Of a stretch of 64,000 nt of DNA, positions 11,204 to 22,443 are shown one piece after another. Below the pieces are notes generated by a model that was given only the letters and a program-made list of their open reading frames with translations, was not told the origin of the DNA and searched no databases. The position numbers were made by a program, and so were the translations under genes. Position 1 is the first letter of the stretch. Each line of letters begins with the position of its first letter. The DNA comes from Vandiemenella viatica (lineage: Eukaryota > Arthropoda > Insecta > Orthoptera > Morabidae): positions 40,986,947-41,050,946 of the forward strand of contig CM061918.1 of assembly GCA_031002005.1 (NCBI GenBank), in the 5' to 3' direction.

Positions 11204-11362
11204 ATGTATGAAAGTGAGCCCTGTCGATGGGAAGTGAAGTGCCAGGAATACCACCACAGACACAAACGTGAAGCTGTCTACACCAAGCTGGCAAAAATAT
11301 TGAAGGAGAATGAGCCGAATCCAAAAAAAGAATGTATAGTAAAACAAAATGAGCAAAATTAA
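11204..11362 (+). pseudogene. MADF-like short frame, possible Harbinger accessory protein remnant
   Basis: This 52-codon frame begins MYESEPCRWEVKCQEYHH and continues KREAVYTKLAKIL. The spacing of the tryptophan, the KCQEY segment and the following basic helix resembles the first half of a MADF (Myb/SANT-like) DNA-binding domain. PIF/Harbinger elements often carry such a protein beside the transposase. A Harbinger transposase remnant lies 0.6 kb downstream on the other strand. The usual second half of the domain is missing. This could be a fortuitous match, and its length argues for a fragment. Confidence 0.4.
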
Positions 11363-11949
11363 ACCAGCAGGAAACGAATCTTTGCGAAGTGATGTGGTGA
11401 CGTCAAATAACATTAAAAAAACCGGGTGCAAGAAGATTGATTTGAGGTTGATGGTAAAACCGTTACCATGAAGTTACCTTACCTTCCGTCCAATCAAATG
11501 CTAATAACAAAAAAAAAAAAAAAAAAAAAAAAAAAGGAAAGTTAATGGCACTCAGTTTCAAGCCGAAATGGGCTGTTTAAAAATGCCTTACAGTGAGCAA
11601 CGGTTACTTACTTCCGGCCTGTACCATTCCGCGGACAGCAGTTCTGGATTTTTTTTGTCCAGCCCACAACCTTTTCCAGCAACACCCGCAAGATCATTAT
11701 AAACCACCAGCACAATTTGATAAATTACCTCAAAAGAACGACACAGCAGCAATTGTTCTATCAAATTATAATCCAAATGTCATATGATTTGAATTTGGGT
11801 TTGCATCACAATATGATCAACTATATTAAGGACTACATGATTTTAAACTAATATTTTAATTTAGTTTTTATGTCATTTAAGCTTAATTTTCTGTTGTTGA
11901 TGTATTTACGAATAGGAATAAATCAATTATATTGTATAATATCAGTGTG
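11363..11949. repeat. Linker with A27 run, no recognised gene
   Basis: An uninterrupted run of 27 A lies at 11509-11535. The rest matches nothing I recognise. The frames at 11588-11787 overlap each other on opposite strands, so at most one could be real. The stretch sits between two Harbinger-type fragments and may be interior of that element. Confidence 0.45.
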
Positions 11950-12403
11950 TCAAAGAGAAATCTTCATATAATCTTTGCGAAGAACTTTATAAATGGCCTC
12001 GCATATTCCTGGTATAATGTAGCCAAGGGCTTGAGGAGAAATTGTTGTTGAAGACTTGAGATTTTCATTGCTTCTTCCCGTTGCCAAAAACCGCAGCGTA
12101 GCGGTAAGTCTTTCGTGGGGCGAAATTGCTTCCCGCATAGCCGTATTTTTCTTTGTAATAAATGGAGTGACTAACGATAACAGATGTAAATAAGTTTCTT
12201 CGTCCATCACCAAATAATTATGAAAATCGTTGGGAAAATACTTAAATTCCGAAAGAAGATTTGTGTGAGAATATTTTCCTCTTGAGTAGCCAATCTTTGC
12301 ACCATACACTTCTGATGCGCTGTTTTGCGCGAGTTTTAGCGCTATTTGCCGCGATTAACAAACTAACAGCAGCCAATGCGTGAGCATCATCGGATGCTTC
12401 CAT
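11950..12403 (-). pseudogene. PIF/Harbinger transposase, N-terminal half, frameshifted
   Basis: The minus-strand ATG at 12403 opens a frame MEASDDAHALAAVSLLI, reading on to VWCKDWLLKRK near 12270. The homologous reading then shifts frame to RGKYSHTNLLSEFKYFP, DEETYLHLLSLVTPFI, TAMREAISPHERLTATLRFL and ATGRS, ending at a stop near 11950. These are hallmark N-terminal blocks of HARBI1-like DDE_4 transposases. The catalytic C-terminal half is absent, so it is doubly inactive through frameshift and truncation. Confidence 0.85.
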
Positions 12404-12653
12404 CGTGAAGCCAACTCTGAGACCGAGAAACCCTTGAGGATTTTAACGCCCCGTGTGTGTGCAGGGCGACTTCGATGAAATCCCCGAGGTCTGGCCCGCA
12501 GGCTCTTTCCTTGAGGCCCGGCCTCCAGGTGTATGGCTACCTTTACGGTGGACATAGGATACTTTGTGTAAATAATACATATTGTCATGTAATTTTGAAA
12601 CATTACCGAAACGGCGATTGACAGACGCATAAGATGTGTAAGTCTCTGTAGTA
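12404..12653. other. GC-rich linker without recognised gene
   Basis: A GC-rich segment at 12430-12545 contains CTTTCCTTGAGGCCCGGCC, which resembles CATTTCCTTGAGGCCGTGGCC near 10976. The two may belong to one older repeat split by the Harbinger-like insertion. No coding function is assigned. Confidence 0.4.
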
Positions 12654-12849
12654 CACACTTTGACAATAAATTTGGCCACCACTGAAAAATTCTATCACTA
12701 TTATTATGCGCAACCTGACATCAATGTTATCCCAGGAAACAGCAAGCCAGTATTGCGTTACTGTTTCTTAGGATGATATTGATGTCAGATTGCGCATAAT
12801 AAGAGTGATAGAATTTTTCAGCGGTGACCAAACTTATTGTCAAAGTGTG
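12654..12849. mobile_element. Palindromic mariner-type MITE, 196 bp
   Basis: The two halves are near-perfect reverse complements. The left starts CACACTTTGACAATAA and the right ends TTATTGTCAAAGTGTG, and matching continues almost to the centre (for example TTCTATCACT...TTATTATGCGCAA). A TA dinucleotide flanks each end (12652-12653 and 12850-12851), as for Tc1/mariner. The transcript would fold into one long hairpin. It inserted a few bases from the head of the SINE that follows. Confidence 0.9.
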
Positions 12850-12854
12850 TACCT

Positions 12855-13087
12855 TACCATGGCTGGTGGCTGAACGGAAATGCTGTGGTCTCACATTCGA
12901 GAGGACGCAGGTTCGAATCCCCGTCCGGCCATTGCGATTTGGGGTTTCCATGGTTTACCTTAATCACTCCAGGCGAATGGCGGGATGGTTCCTTCAAAAG
13001 GCCATGGCTGAATTCCTTCCAGTTCCTCTCCACTAATCCTACCTCTAGTAACCTCGATGTCAACGAAGTGAAAAGCTGTAAGGAAAC
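12855..13087 (+). mobile_element. tRNA-headed SINE
   Basis: The head GGCTGGTGGCTGAACGG, the B-box-like GGTTCGAATCCCCG, the body GGGATGGTTCCTTC and GCTGAATTCCTTCC, and the tail AACCTCGATGTCAACG occur in family order. It lies immediately right of the palindromic MITE. No A-tail remains. Confidence 0.88.
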
Positions 13088-13177
13088 AAGGAAGATCAGA
13101 GGGTAGACTGTAGAAGACACAGGTTTCTCCAAACTGAATGTTAATTATTGAAGAAACCATCTCGCCTTTAGCCTGCA

Positions 13178-13270
13178 GGGAGTTGGAGAACCATGAAAAA
13201 CAAATCTGGATGGTTCGACGGGGATTCGAACCCGCGTAGTCCCGAATTCCAGACCTGAACGTTAAATTAA
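13178..13270 (-). mobile_element. SINE head fragment
   Basis: Minus-strand reading gives the tRNA-like head with GGTTCGAATCCCCG and the start of the body (AGATTTG...CATGG-like). The 3' part is missing, so it is truncated. Confidence 0.75.
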
Positions 13271-13551
13271 GCTAAACGTTAGAGAAAGTAGAGAAAGTTT
13301 GCGTGCCATGTCACCCCGTCTACGTACCCGTCCCACTAATGAACTTCCGCTCGCGTTCCAAAATTCAATTGAACACGGATGGCATTAGCTGCCTTCTGCG
13401 CGGACATATTAGCTCCATATGTTCTGGGGCCGCTCGCGCGATAGCATTTTTATTAATATAAAGAGAGTTTGCGATTAGTTTTCTGTAGATCGAGCGAACA
13501 CGGAGCCAATCTAAAGGTGAGGGAGCGATCGGTTTGTGACAACTGACAACT

Positions 13552-13554
<3 letters not shown>

Positions 13555-13598
<44 letters not shown>
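13555..13598. repeat. T44 homopolymer
   Basis: Uninterrupted run of 44 T. On the minus strand it could be the A-tail of a retroposed copy. The sequence at its left is not recognised. Confidence 0.9.
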
Positions 13599-13602
<4 letters not shown>

Positions 13603-13750
13603 ATTTAATGGGTTTTGCAACAGAAACCATACATACAAGGAATAAACACATTCAATACTACCAGTTTTCTTCCAAAGGTTTCTTCGTTGGCGAACCGCAT
13701 ACTCCATTTGTACACACAACACATTACGCGTTTCTCAACGCGATTATATT

Positions 13751-13752
<2 letters not shown>

Positions 13753-13787
<35 letters not shown>
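13753..13787. repeat. (CA)n microsatellite
   Basis: About 17 perfect AC dinucleotides. The open frame crossing it is an artefact. Confidence 0.97.
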
Positions 13788-13788
<1 letters not shown>

Positions 13789-13830
13789 TAAGAAGTTTAG
13801 AACAATTCAAACACATTTCTTGTCTCTAAA

Positions 13831-14004
13831 GTAGGTTCGGGCCTCGCATTCGGGAGGATGTAGGTCAAATATCCTGTCCGATCATCCAGATTTCGGTTTT
13901 TCGTGATTCCCGGTATCACTCCAGGCGAATGAAAGGGTTTTTCCTTTTCCATGGTACTTACCGCCTCTAATGATCTCGACGTCGACGGCAGGTAAAGCTA
14001 TAAG
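13831..14004 (+). mobile_element. SINE copy, head-truncated
   Basis: It starts within the head (CCTCGCATTCGGGAGGATG), has a damaged B box, and retains the body and the GATCTCGACGTCGACGG tail. Confidence 0.85.
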
Positions 14005-14320
14005 CATCAGATTAAAAATTTAAAATGATTACTCCAAATGAAATATAATAGCAAAAACGAGACGAAAAAGAATGTTCGTACTTGGAGCACAAACAATAAA
14101 GTAAACTTCTTTGGGTGTAACATAATAGGAAATGTTATTAAAAGAACTATTTGGAAAGTGACTAGTAAAAATACTAAAACAAACTTAAATCGTGATTGAG
14201 TGACGCCAGTACATTTATTGCCTATACTGTTCTTACCTCAATACTTGCATCAGATTTTACTTATTGTTTTGTGTTTAAGGGAGAAGCGATCTAATTTTAT
14301 CATTGTTCCTTCTAATATTT

Positions 14321-14339
14321 CCCCCCCCCCCCCCCCCCC
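14321..14339. repeat. C19 homopolymer
   Basis: Run of 19 C, with true length uncertain in most sequencing technologies. The adjacent small frames are not supported. Confidence 0.85.
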
Positions 14340-14435
14340 GACAGAAGTTCTATCCAAGCCAAATTACTTCTCTGCAGCATTCTTTATGGCTTAATGTCTA
14401 ACCTGTTTGCTTAAAATTACTTGCAAAAAAGAAGC

Positions 14436-14630
14436 TATTGCCTCGCATTCGTGAGGACACGAGTTCGAATGCCCATTCGGCCATCCGGATTTTCGTTTTC
14501 CATCGTTTCTCGAAATCATTCGGGCGAATGTCCTTCAAAATGTCAAAGACGAATTCATTCCCGTTCCTATCTACCCGTTCCTTTTCCGTCGCTAATCATC
14601 TTCACGTCGACGAGGCGTAAACCCCTAAAA
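14436..14630 (+). mobile_element. SINE copy, head-truncated
   Basis: It starts at CCTCGCATTCGTGAGGACA, keeps the B-box-like GAGTTCGAATGCCC and the family body, and ends at TTCACGTCGACGAGGCGTAAA followed by a short A-rich tail. The overlapping 203-residue frame reads through the SINE and beyond and is not convincing. Confidence 0.87.
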
Positions 14631-15409
14631 AATACATTTGCGTCCATTATTGAAAACATTAAGAGATACAGAATTCTAATGCGCACTAGGCGAAATAATG
14701 AACTACTGCCAAATTTCCAACAGTTTCAAAGTCTAGTTTCAGAAATACAGGAATCAGGATATCCCTCTAAATTTTTATTCCAGTTCCTGACTTATCACGT
14801 CCCTACGACATCAATTTCCAATAATCTCAAACATATCGCATCAACACTCCCTTCCCCCAGCCCATTTGCTCTACGGATTGCAGAGGACAATATAATAGAC
14901 GGATTGTCAGGCTTTTGTCGTGGCATATATCGACCATGTTCCTCGGTGATTTCTATACAAAACAGTTGCCCCTCTTTGCACACCCCCCCTCCAACTCCCG
15001 TGACAGCCATAGTGTGTTGTAACAATCATTGAACTTTAGGAGAATTTATTTTCGCCGAATGCAACGAGCGTTCTGTGAACTGTACAACTGTACATAGTGT
15101 ATGTGATGGGAGGCGTGGAGTTTCGACAGAAACATACCTAAACTTAATAAATGTTTGAGAAAAAAGAGAAATAAGTGTTGTGTTTGTGTGTTGTATTTGT
15201 TCACCATTGTGTGCAGCAAAACATTATAAAACGTTTTATGGTTTGTTTGTTTTTTTTACCTATACAACACATTGGTGACGGTAAAATAAGAACGCGGCAA
15301 AAAGGAGTTCTTGATATTCGTTCGTTAGAGTTTTTTGTCATATACGTTCCTCAGTTCATAACTTTCGAGAAAAACTACATGAAAGAAAAATTAAAACACA
15401 CTGTACCTT
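14631..15409. other. Stretch without recognised gene
   Basis: No family recognised. The long frame that begins in the upstream SINE continues to 15032, but nothing in its composition resembles a known domain. Confidence 0.45.
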
Positions 15410-15645
15410 AGATGTGATGCCACAACGAAAATTACGATACGGTGCAAGCTAAACAGTACACAACCACCATTTCCAATCATATTGTTCACGCCAAAGCACT
15501 GTAAAACAACCACCTTGTAACTATAATTTCTAGCGTCTTGTGCTGTAATAAGTACATGTTTGTTCATTCTGGTCCAGGCTGCATTACAATCTAGCAATGG
15601 TGGTTGTATACTGTTGACACTACACCGTATCATAAATTTAGTGTG
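15410..15645. repeat. Foldback repeat related to the 5.8-6.7 kb duplication
   Basis: The block ACGATACGGTG...ACAACCACCATT at 15432-15472 has a reverse-complement partner at about 15595-15635 (AATGGTGGTTGTATACTG...CACCGTATC). Between them, TCTAGCGTCTTGTGCTGTAA and TGGTCCAGGCTGCATT resemble the landmarks of the tandem duplication at 5.8-6.7 kb. This suggests a dispersed non-coding repeat with inverted ends. No target duplication was found. Confidence 0.6.
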
Positions 15646-15870
15646 GTATCACTCTGAAAGTAAGATATGTTTCACTTTGTATTCACTTACACTTTTCCTC
15701 GGGAACTTATGTGACAAATTTCGGACGAACAGCACAATTCCTTCAAACGGCGTTCTTATTTTACCACTGCCCAAAAAGTTTTATTATTATTATTTCAGTA
15801 TTACTTGGCGAGATGGGAAGGCTTAACCTCAAGCAATAGTCCAGGGGAAGGTTGGGCGTAAGCCCTAAAG

Positions 15871-16168
15871 CAGTGGTTCCCAGCAAATTTATCTCCAGTA
15901 CCACTATAAGAATGATCAAAATCGCGTACCCTCATTGATGAAATTATAAAAAATTAAATCTGTTTTTCGCGATTTATTAAATTTTAGTCCAAAAACAAAC
16001 GTCCCAAAAGTCAATAAATGTCAAAGTATTTTTGGTGATATTAATGTCTGCGTATTTTTTAAAAAAAATTATCTTAGTTATTCCTTAGCCAAGAGAATAC
16101 CGTGAGTACTCGTTGAAACAACCTTACGTACCTCTATGGGTATGCGTGCCACTAATTGAAAACCACTG
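15871..16168. mobile_element. hAT-type MITE, about 298 bp
   Basis: The left end CAGTGGTTCCCAGC and the reverse complement of the right end CAGTGGTTTTCAATTAG match in the first eight bases, typical of hAT termini. The flanks CCCTAAAG (left) and CCTTAAAG (right, one base further out) fit an 8-bp duplication with one mutation. There is no coding frame. Confidence 0.8.
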
Positions 16169-16500
16169 GCCTTAAAGGTTGACAAATTCGTTTAAATAAT
16201 AAGTTGGAAACTATCGATTGTTGCACACCATTGATATAATTGTAAAGCAAATGTAATATTATAGAATTAATTAGGCAATAGGTCAAAGTGTAATGGAAGT
16301 ATATTCCAAATTCCTGACACTATGTAATCAACAATTTAAAAATTATTATGCACGGTCTAATTTAGTCACTAATATATTAGGCTGTATAAATGAAGGATAA
16401 ATAAAAAAAACAGCATTGAAACACAATAAACCTGAGGAATTATTTCAGGCTGCGATATGTACGTAGCAATAGGAGATGGGAAATAATTAAATTTCGAAAT

Positions 16501-16505
16501 AAAAA
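16501..16505 (-). terminator. RNA polymerase III terminator of the tRNA
   Basis: On the minus strand, TTTT and then TTTTT follow within a few bases of the tRNA 3' end. A run of four or more T is the standard pol III stop signal. Confidence 0.85.
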
Positions 16506-16508
16506 TTT

Positions 16509-16580
16509 TAGCAGAGCGTGGTTTCGATCCACGGACCTCTGGGTTATGGGCCCAGCACGCTTCCACTGCGCCACTCTGCT
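16509..16580 (-). tRNA. Initiator tRNA-Met (anticodon CAT)
   Basis: This gene makes the tRNA that starts translation with methionine on the ribosome. Read on the minus strand from 16580, it begins AGCAGAGTGGCGCAGTGG and ends CCACGCTCTGCTA, and it folds as a full cloverleaf. The acceptor stem AGCAGAG/CTCTGCT has the A1:U72 pair and A73 discriminator typical of eukaryotic initiators. The anticodon stem GGG/CCC with CAT (16546-16548) is another initiator hallmark. The T loop carries A in place of the usual TT (GGATCGAAACC). The A box TGGCGCAGTGG (16563-16573) and the B-box position (16520-16530) provide the internal pol III promoter. There is no intron, and a T-run terminator follows. Nothing suggests a pseudogene. 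Confidence 0.97.
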
Positions 16581-19500
16581 GTACGGTATAACTGATCCGT
16601 AGCACAGTACATGGTAGCAGTCACTCTGACCGCGCAGAAAATATGTAGATTAAGTACGCGGATCACTCGATCTAGACTTTAAGTAATCAAAGTGCAATAT
16701 GTTGCTTCGTAATTCTTAACACAACACATTGGTATGACGACGCACGATTTGGAATCCTTCATTATTTGGAGTTTCTAAGCATACTTTCAACAACAGGATT
16801 TCGCTTCCACTGCTAATAGCCACAATAGCAACAAATAAATACATTCTCGCGAAATTAGAAGAATGGCGTAAGGCGAAGCTTTTTCCTTCGGTGGCAATTT
16901 TCCTCCTCACTTTCGCATTTCTGTTTCAAAATTTATACAGTACGGTTTATCTCTGTTCTTTCACATTTCATGAATTTTTGTACTGAATTCAGTGTCTGTG
17001 GTAAATTGATCCATAATATCTCTAGGTAATTTTGGACGGCTGCTCCTTTTTTTTTACTACCTGCCCGAAAATGGTACTAACCTATTGAAATTTGGATTAA
17101 CTGCTTCGATATAATGTCCTCTTCACGTTCCCCAATCTCATTCTGTGAAAAGTCGCCACATATCAAATTAAGATATGAGACTGCCCTACAGCTAAATGCT
17201 ACCAACACTGCAGAAATAACAATTATTATCAGTACAGGGATCATAGCAACTTGAGCAGTTTAATTTTGTTATAGAAGTTGTGATTAGGTTGACATGTAGC
17301 CAAGACCAAATTTCTGAAAATTCGCTCTGCGGCAGCCATTTTTGAAATACCCAATTTGTGCACAACGAAAGCAATCGATTGTTTCCGATTGCATCTATGA
17401 AACATGGGGGGCATCGCTGTAAAACAACTGGGACGTATATTTTGTTTTTAAATTTCTTGCAGTTAATTTTGAAGTTCTGTGCGATAGTTGTGAGACACTC
17501 ATTTCGACATTTTTAATTTAATTTTCGGAAACTTTTCCGCGAAATGAGAGGGGGCTACATGAAGAGGAAGTTATATCGAAGTTGTTAATCCACGTTTCAG
17601 CCGGTTAGTTAACATTTTTAGGCAGGTGCATAGTCATGCAGTACCCGTAATTTTTTTCCAGTGCCCCACTCCTTTATGAAATAGAAGATAGCCAACTTGT
17701 AGTCTTGACAGCTCTTCCCTTCCATGCACTACTAATTCTTCTGCCAATATCATTTCTATGTTAGTAGTTTCACGGGCTTCGTGGTCTATATAGCCTGTTC
17801 CAGAACAATAAACATTATGCGTTTTACTAGGACCTAAATATTGGTTTCGAATTTACATTAGTTTCTTTAACGCTAATTTATAATACGCGAGACGAGTGTT
17901 TGCAGTTCCAAATGTACTGCGACATGTACAATTGCTCTGTTTACCAGCCTGCCATATCTACTATATAATTTCGCAAGGTCACCCACTCACCTCGACAGCT
18001 ATTGGCTGGAGAACGGTGTCACGTGTCAGAGCGACCAGAGATACCACTAAAAGAAATTCGTGGTTATGTCCACAATTTAATAGCTGGGCAACTGTTACCA
18101 AATTAATTGCCATAATACATTCATTAAGTTTGCTTTTCGTAGCGTTTCATATTTATTTATTTTTAAAAAATCAATAACCTTTAAATCTGAAAAATCGTGG
18201 AACCGCTTTTCAGTAACATGTTGCTAATGAAAGCAACTTAAAAAACGTTAAAAAAGAAATAACTCATGGTCTCCGCTGTGATCATGAATGCCAATCGTCA
18301 TTCATGCTTAGGATAAATTTAATTAATTCACTAATGTTACTTGACCAAAGATTATGCATTACGGTTTATTTGCTTTTTAGGTATTTTACTGACAACTTTC
18401 GTTAATGGTCCTTCATGTTCGCTGTACGTGAGTTATTAGGTTATTTTAAGTGGACATCAGACCAAATATGTTACCCAATCAACTATTCTGGCAATCAATT
18501 TCTTCCGAGTTGCTCAACTGTTTAATAATATGGAATGTGTATTATTTTCTCTGGCCGTTACAGATACTATGACCAATGATTACGAGTGTTTGCCAAGTCT
18601 CAATAAAAAACAACGTGATGCTTTCAAAACAAACAGGAACTTTTAAAATTTTGCAGGGTGAACTTTAAGGGTCAAATACAAGTCAAGTTTGTATTTAAGC
18701 AATTATACCATTGCGCTATCGTCCCTGTTCGTGTTTAATACCTACCTCTCATCATGCTTCCGAGTTCAGGCTCAGATATTTTATTCTCTCTGAAACACAT
18801 GTCATGTTTATATTTGGTCAGATCAGGTCAACCTGTCAATATATCTTCCTAAAAACTGGAACTATTCTACACCCGTGACAATACGCAAAAAATGGTCACG
18901 GGCTTACACTAATTGTCAATAAAACATAATACTATACGAACAGCTTCTGAAAGATAAAACTCCAGCAAAAATGGCGAAAGAAGTTTTGGACACGGCGAAA
19001 AGTGAGGAGATGGTTACGTAGATATGTACGTTCTATCGAATTGCAGGGAAAATGCTGGCAGCTCACTAAAAAATTCGAGCGTCACTGAAGGATAACATAA
19101 AAGAGTCATCAGATAAGAAATAAGCCTTCCTGTACGAACATGCATGAGCAAGCTAATGCGGGCAAGCCCTACAGGCTTGCGAAAGATAATTCTAGGCGTA
19201 TATGTTATGAAGTATGCAGGGTTGAGCAAACAAGTCTCCCGTCAGTTACGCTATTAGTGCTGTAAATAAGAACGAAAGTTATTTCAAAGTTGAATTAAAG
19301 AGTTTTTACAGTGTTCCAAAGGTAGATATTAATAATCTGTTCACAGCATTGTCTTTGGCAAATAGTATACTGCATCACTCATTTGTGTTTTTTTTGTATC
19401 GCAATGTTCTTTTTAAATGACAAACTGCCAAGTCAGAAACGTCCTATGTACCGCACCCCCTCCCCCCAAATTTCCTAAGTAGGACCACAGATAATTCATA

Positions 19501-20498
19501 TTATTGAAAATCTGTATCAGATGGTCAAAACAAATAGAAATCTTGGCTAGAAATAGTGGTGAGTTCTGTCGTTAGTGAAAGAATTTAATAGCGAAGACAC
19601 TTATCCCTCCTTTCTTTCGTGGTAAATTATAAAATATTATACATGTCAAGTAAGCTAAATTGTTTATACTACATGTACAGATGTTAAAATGAAACTCTTT
19701 CATATTCTTTTTAGTTTTAACGAACTTTTCTGTTAATTTTATGAATACTCTTAACAGGAGTCCGACTTTGGCCATTTTTTTTTTTCAGAAACCGTTTTCG
19801 CACATCTTTACTAAAAATGAATTTTAAGACTATGATCAGATAACTACTAACGTCTATTTGAAAACACACCAAAGAAAGAATTCCAATAAGATTAATATAA
19901 ACAAAGACGAGGTAGGTAAAAAATGTTTCTTTACTCTACAACTTCTTAAGGCGGGACGACATACTTACCAAACCTCGTCAAGCCGTTTGAGTATGCTTCC
20001 TAGCACTTGTGACTGTGGCGGTTTTTTGACCCAAATCAAAGTAAGTTTGCGGTAAGCGCTTGCGAAAAGTCTACACGTCTGTGCGGACTTTGTTCCTGTT
20101 TGTTGTGATAGAAGTGCTGCAGGAAAAATAAATAATTGGTCCAACAAGGCTATTTTACAATTCCTCGAATGCTAATATTCAAAATCTGCATAGCTCATGC
20201 GGCAGAAGTTAAACTGTCCAGATGGATCATAAAGAAGCTCATCAAATTTTTTTTCCATAAATTCTCCGCACTCAAAAAATAATTGATATAGACATTATAT
20301 TACCGTTAAAACAATTATTATAGAATTTTAATTATAAACAATAATTTCATATACATATGTTAAATGAAATTCAAGCATGAAACAATACAGTAATCATAGT
20401 TACATGAATCAAATTTTTATGGATTTTTATCATTCACCATCTTCTTTGCCATCTTCAACGGTTTTTTTCCATTTTATTTTAAATCTTTGTGATAATCT
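16581..20498. other. Long AT-rich stretch without recognised gene
   Basis: Scanning both strands I find no transposon ends, RNA gene or coding frame I can name. The frames at 16716-16910 (-), 17192-17374 (-), 17896-18177 (+), 19014-19229 (-) and 19572-19775 (-) are short and without known motifs. The stretch at 19940-20120 is slightly more GC-rich, with frames on both strands, neither recognisable. Upstream control of the tRNA could lie just right of 16580 but no motif stands out. Confidence 0.5.
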
Positions 20499-20740
20499 CG
20501 AGCGTGGTGGTGTAACGGTTCGCGTTCTCACCTCGCATTCGGGAGGATGCCGGTTCGAATCCCCGTCCGGGCATCTAGATTTGGGTTTTCCATGGTTTCC
20601 CAAATCACTCCAAGCAAAATGCCGGGATGCTTCCTTCAAAAGGCCATGGCAGAATTCCTTCCCATTCCTTGCCCCCCCATTCTTTCCCGTCTCTAAAGAC
20701 CTCGCTGTTGAGAGACGTTAAGAAGTTAAAAAAAAAAAAA
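20499..20740 (+). mobile_element. Full-length tRNA-headed SINE with A-tail
   Basis: This is the best-preserved copy. The head is GAGCGTGGTGGTGTAACGG, with B-box-like GCCGGTTCGAATCCCCG. The body has GGGTTTTCCATGGTTTCCC, GCCGGGATGCTTCCTTC and GCAGAATTCCTTCCC. The tail region is GACCTCGCTGTTGAGAGACG, followed by an A12 run at 20728-20739. The CTGTTGAGAGACG tail differs from the ACGTCGACGAGGCG tail of the other copies, which points to a second subfamily. Confidence 0.93.
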
Positions 20741-21270
20741 CCGGTTGTGCCAAAAATTATGGCCGACACAACATCGAGCGTCCGTCATGCTTGGTTCTCC
20801 TGAAACATCCAAGCTTACTCGCAAGCGTCTGGATGTCTATGGTTGACTCCCCAAAATTAAGCAAGCATTTGAGGAGGTTAGGAGTTTGCAGGACGTGCAA
20901 AGCGTGGACCCGGGGTTAAACAGAGACTTTTAACAATGCTTAGCCGTCAACAACGTCTTCCTCCGGAAGGTGTGGCTAGCAACCACTCAACGTACTGTGG
21001 CTTCCAGCTGAATCAGCGAATGCGTTCAGCAGCTCAGACCAGTTATCGGAGTCGAACCCTGGACGGCTGAGCGACTATCGATCGGTGCTGGTCGAGGCCT
21101 TTAGTCGGCACCCGGCGGTTCCCACGCACGGCCGACTCCGAACACATCCCGATAACAGCCAGCACAAGCAACGGGAAACTACGTTACACCCAATCCCTGC
21201 GTTTAGTTTCCCACAGTACTCAACACACTGCATATCAACACATCCGGGCATCCATACGTAAGCATTTACC
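20741..21270. other. GC-richer segment of unknown nature
   Basis: About 500 bp much richer in GC than the surroundings begins right at the SINE's A-tail. There is no recognisable domain in any frame. It could be a long terminal repeat or untranslated part of a retroelement, but no primer-binding site or paired copy is visible. Confidence 0.4.
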
Positions 21271-21473
21271 ATTTACAATAATTTATTACAGTCGAAAAGT
21301 ATAAATCGAACTTGCGGCGTTTCATATGTGACAAACTTCATTTCGTTCCTGTTACGAAAATTACTCTCTGCATATATCTCAAAAATACCACTATATCAGA
21401 CATTTTACACATATCAATCGTTAATATCGGGAGTCTATACAACAAGATATTTTAGAAAAAATACTTCCTGGCA

Positions 21474-21694
21474 TTTTTTTTTTTTTTTTTACTGGTTACG
21501 CCTCGTCGACGGCTACGTTGTTAGCGGCAGTAAAGGACTGGGGACAAGGAACGGGAAGGAATTCGGCCATGACATTTGAAAGATGCGTCTCGACATTCGC
21601 CTGAGGTGATTTGGGGAAACCATGGAAACTCCAAATTGGATGTCCGGACGAGGATTCGAACTCGCGACCTCCAGAATGCGAGGTCAAGATTTAC
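21474..21694 (-). mobile_element. SINE copy with A-tail
   Basis: T17 at 21474-21490 is the A-tail on the minus strand. It is followed by the GCCTCGTCGACGGC tail, the body (GGGAAGGAATTCGGCCATG) and the head with GAGGATTCGAACTCGCGACC. The outermost part of the head is missing. Confidence 0.9.
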
Positions 21695-22276
21695 CGCAAA
21701 ATGTTGGAAATTATAAATTTTTTTCACAAACTGCTATGGAAAGTTTGGTCATTTAATAATATTTATAGGTTCTGTTAAACACAAAGCAATCTGAGTGAGA
21801 TAAAAAGATGAATGTGGCATATAGGTGGACTAAGAAACAATCTGCTCTCCTAGCAGAAAAGGATGGGAACACTGGTAATAGTAGTTTGACTCAATGTACA
21901 CAAAGGCAAGAAAAATGTAGCAGAAGTAATAACAGATTAATTAAAACACAAGATCAAATGTATCAGAACAGAATTCTCTTATTTTGGAAATGAAGTTATG
22001 AGGGATGCAAAAACAATTTCCAAGGCTCAAAGGCACAAACAAAAACACATTACCCCTCAAATCGAAAAGGTCTGACACTCAGAAATTACTTTTTAAAACT
22101 ACGTATGGAGCTCAGCACTTTATGGAATAATGGACTTCAAGGGGGAGGGGAAATTAGGGCTGTGAAATATGGTCCTGTATGAAAGGTTGTAAATTGATGA
22201 ATAAAAGGTAGGAAATAGAGAATGGAAAAAAAAATGATAAAAGTCTCTCAGAGAAAGAAGACAAGATGATGGTCAC
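21695..22276. other. Stretch without recognised gene
   Basis: A 61-residue frame at 21808-21993 has no recognisable motif, and nothing else is seen. Confidence 0.45.
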
Positions 22277-22443
22277 TTTTTTTATAGCTTTACGCCTTGT
22301 CGATATAGAGGTCATTAGTAGCAAGAAGTAATTCAACCATGGCGTTTCGCCTGATTGGGGAAAAAAATCCAAATCTGGATTCGAACCCACGTCCTCCCGG
22401 AACGTGAGGGCCAAAGCGTTATCGCTCGCCCACCACGCTCGGT
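22277..22443 (-). mobile_element. SINE copy with internal deletion
   Basis: The minus-strand head is complete (ACCGAGCGTGGTGGGCGAGC near 22443, with GTGGGTTCGAATCC). Much of the central body is missing, and the tail GACCTCTATATCGACAAGGCG ends in a short A run. The head matches the presumed consensus closely. Confidence 0.88.

Noticed and set aside
13608..13829. Plus frame containing a His-Thr repeat
   Set aside because: It crosses the (CA)n tract and has no other support.
14421..15032. 203-residue frame, the longest on the plus strand in this part
   Set aside because: Its first third is SINE sequence and the rest has no recognisable motif. A minus frame overlaps it.
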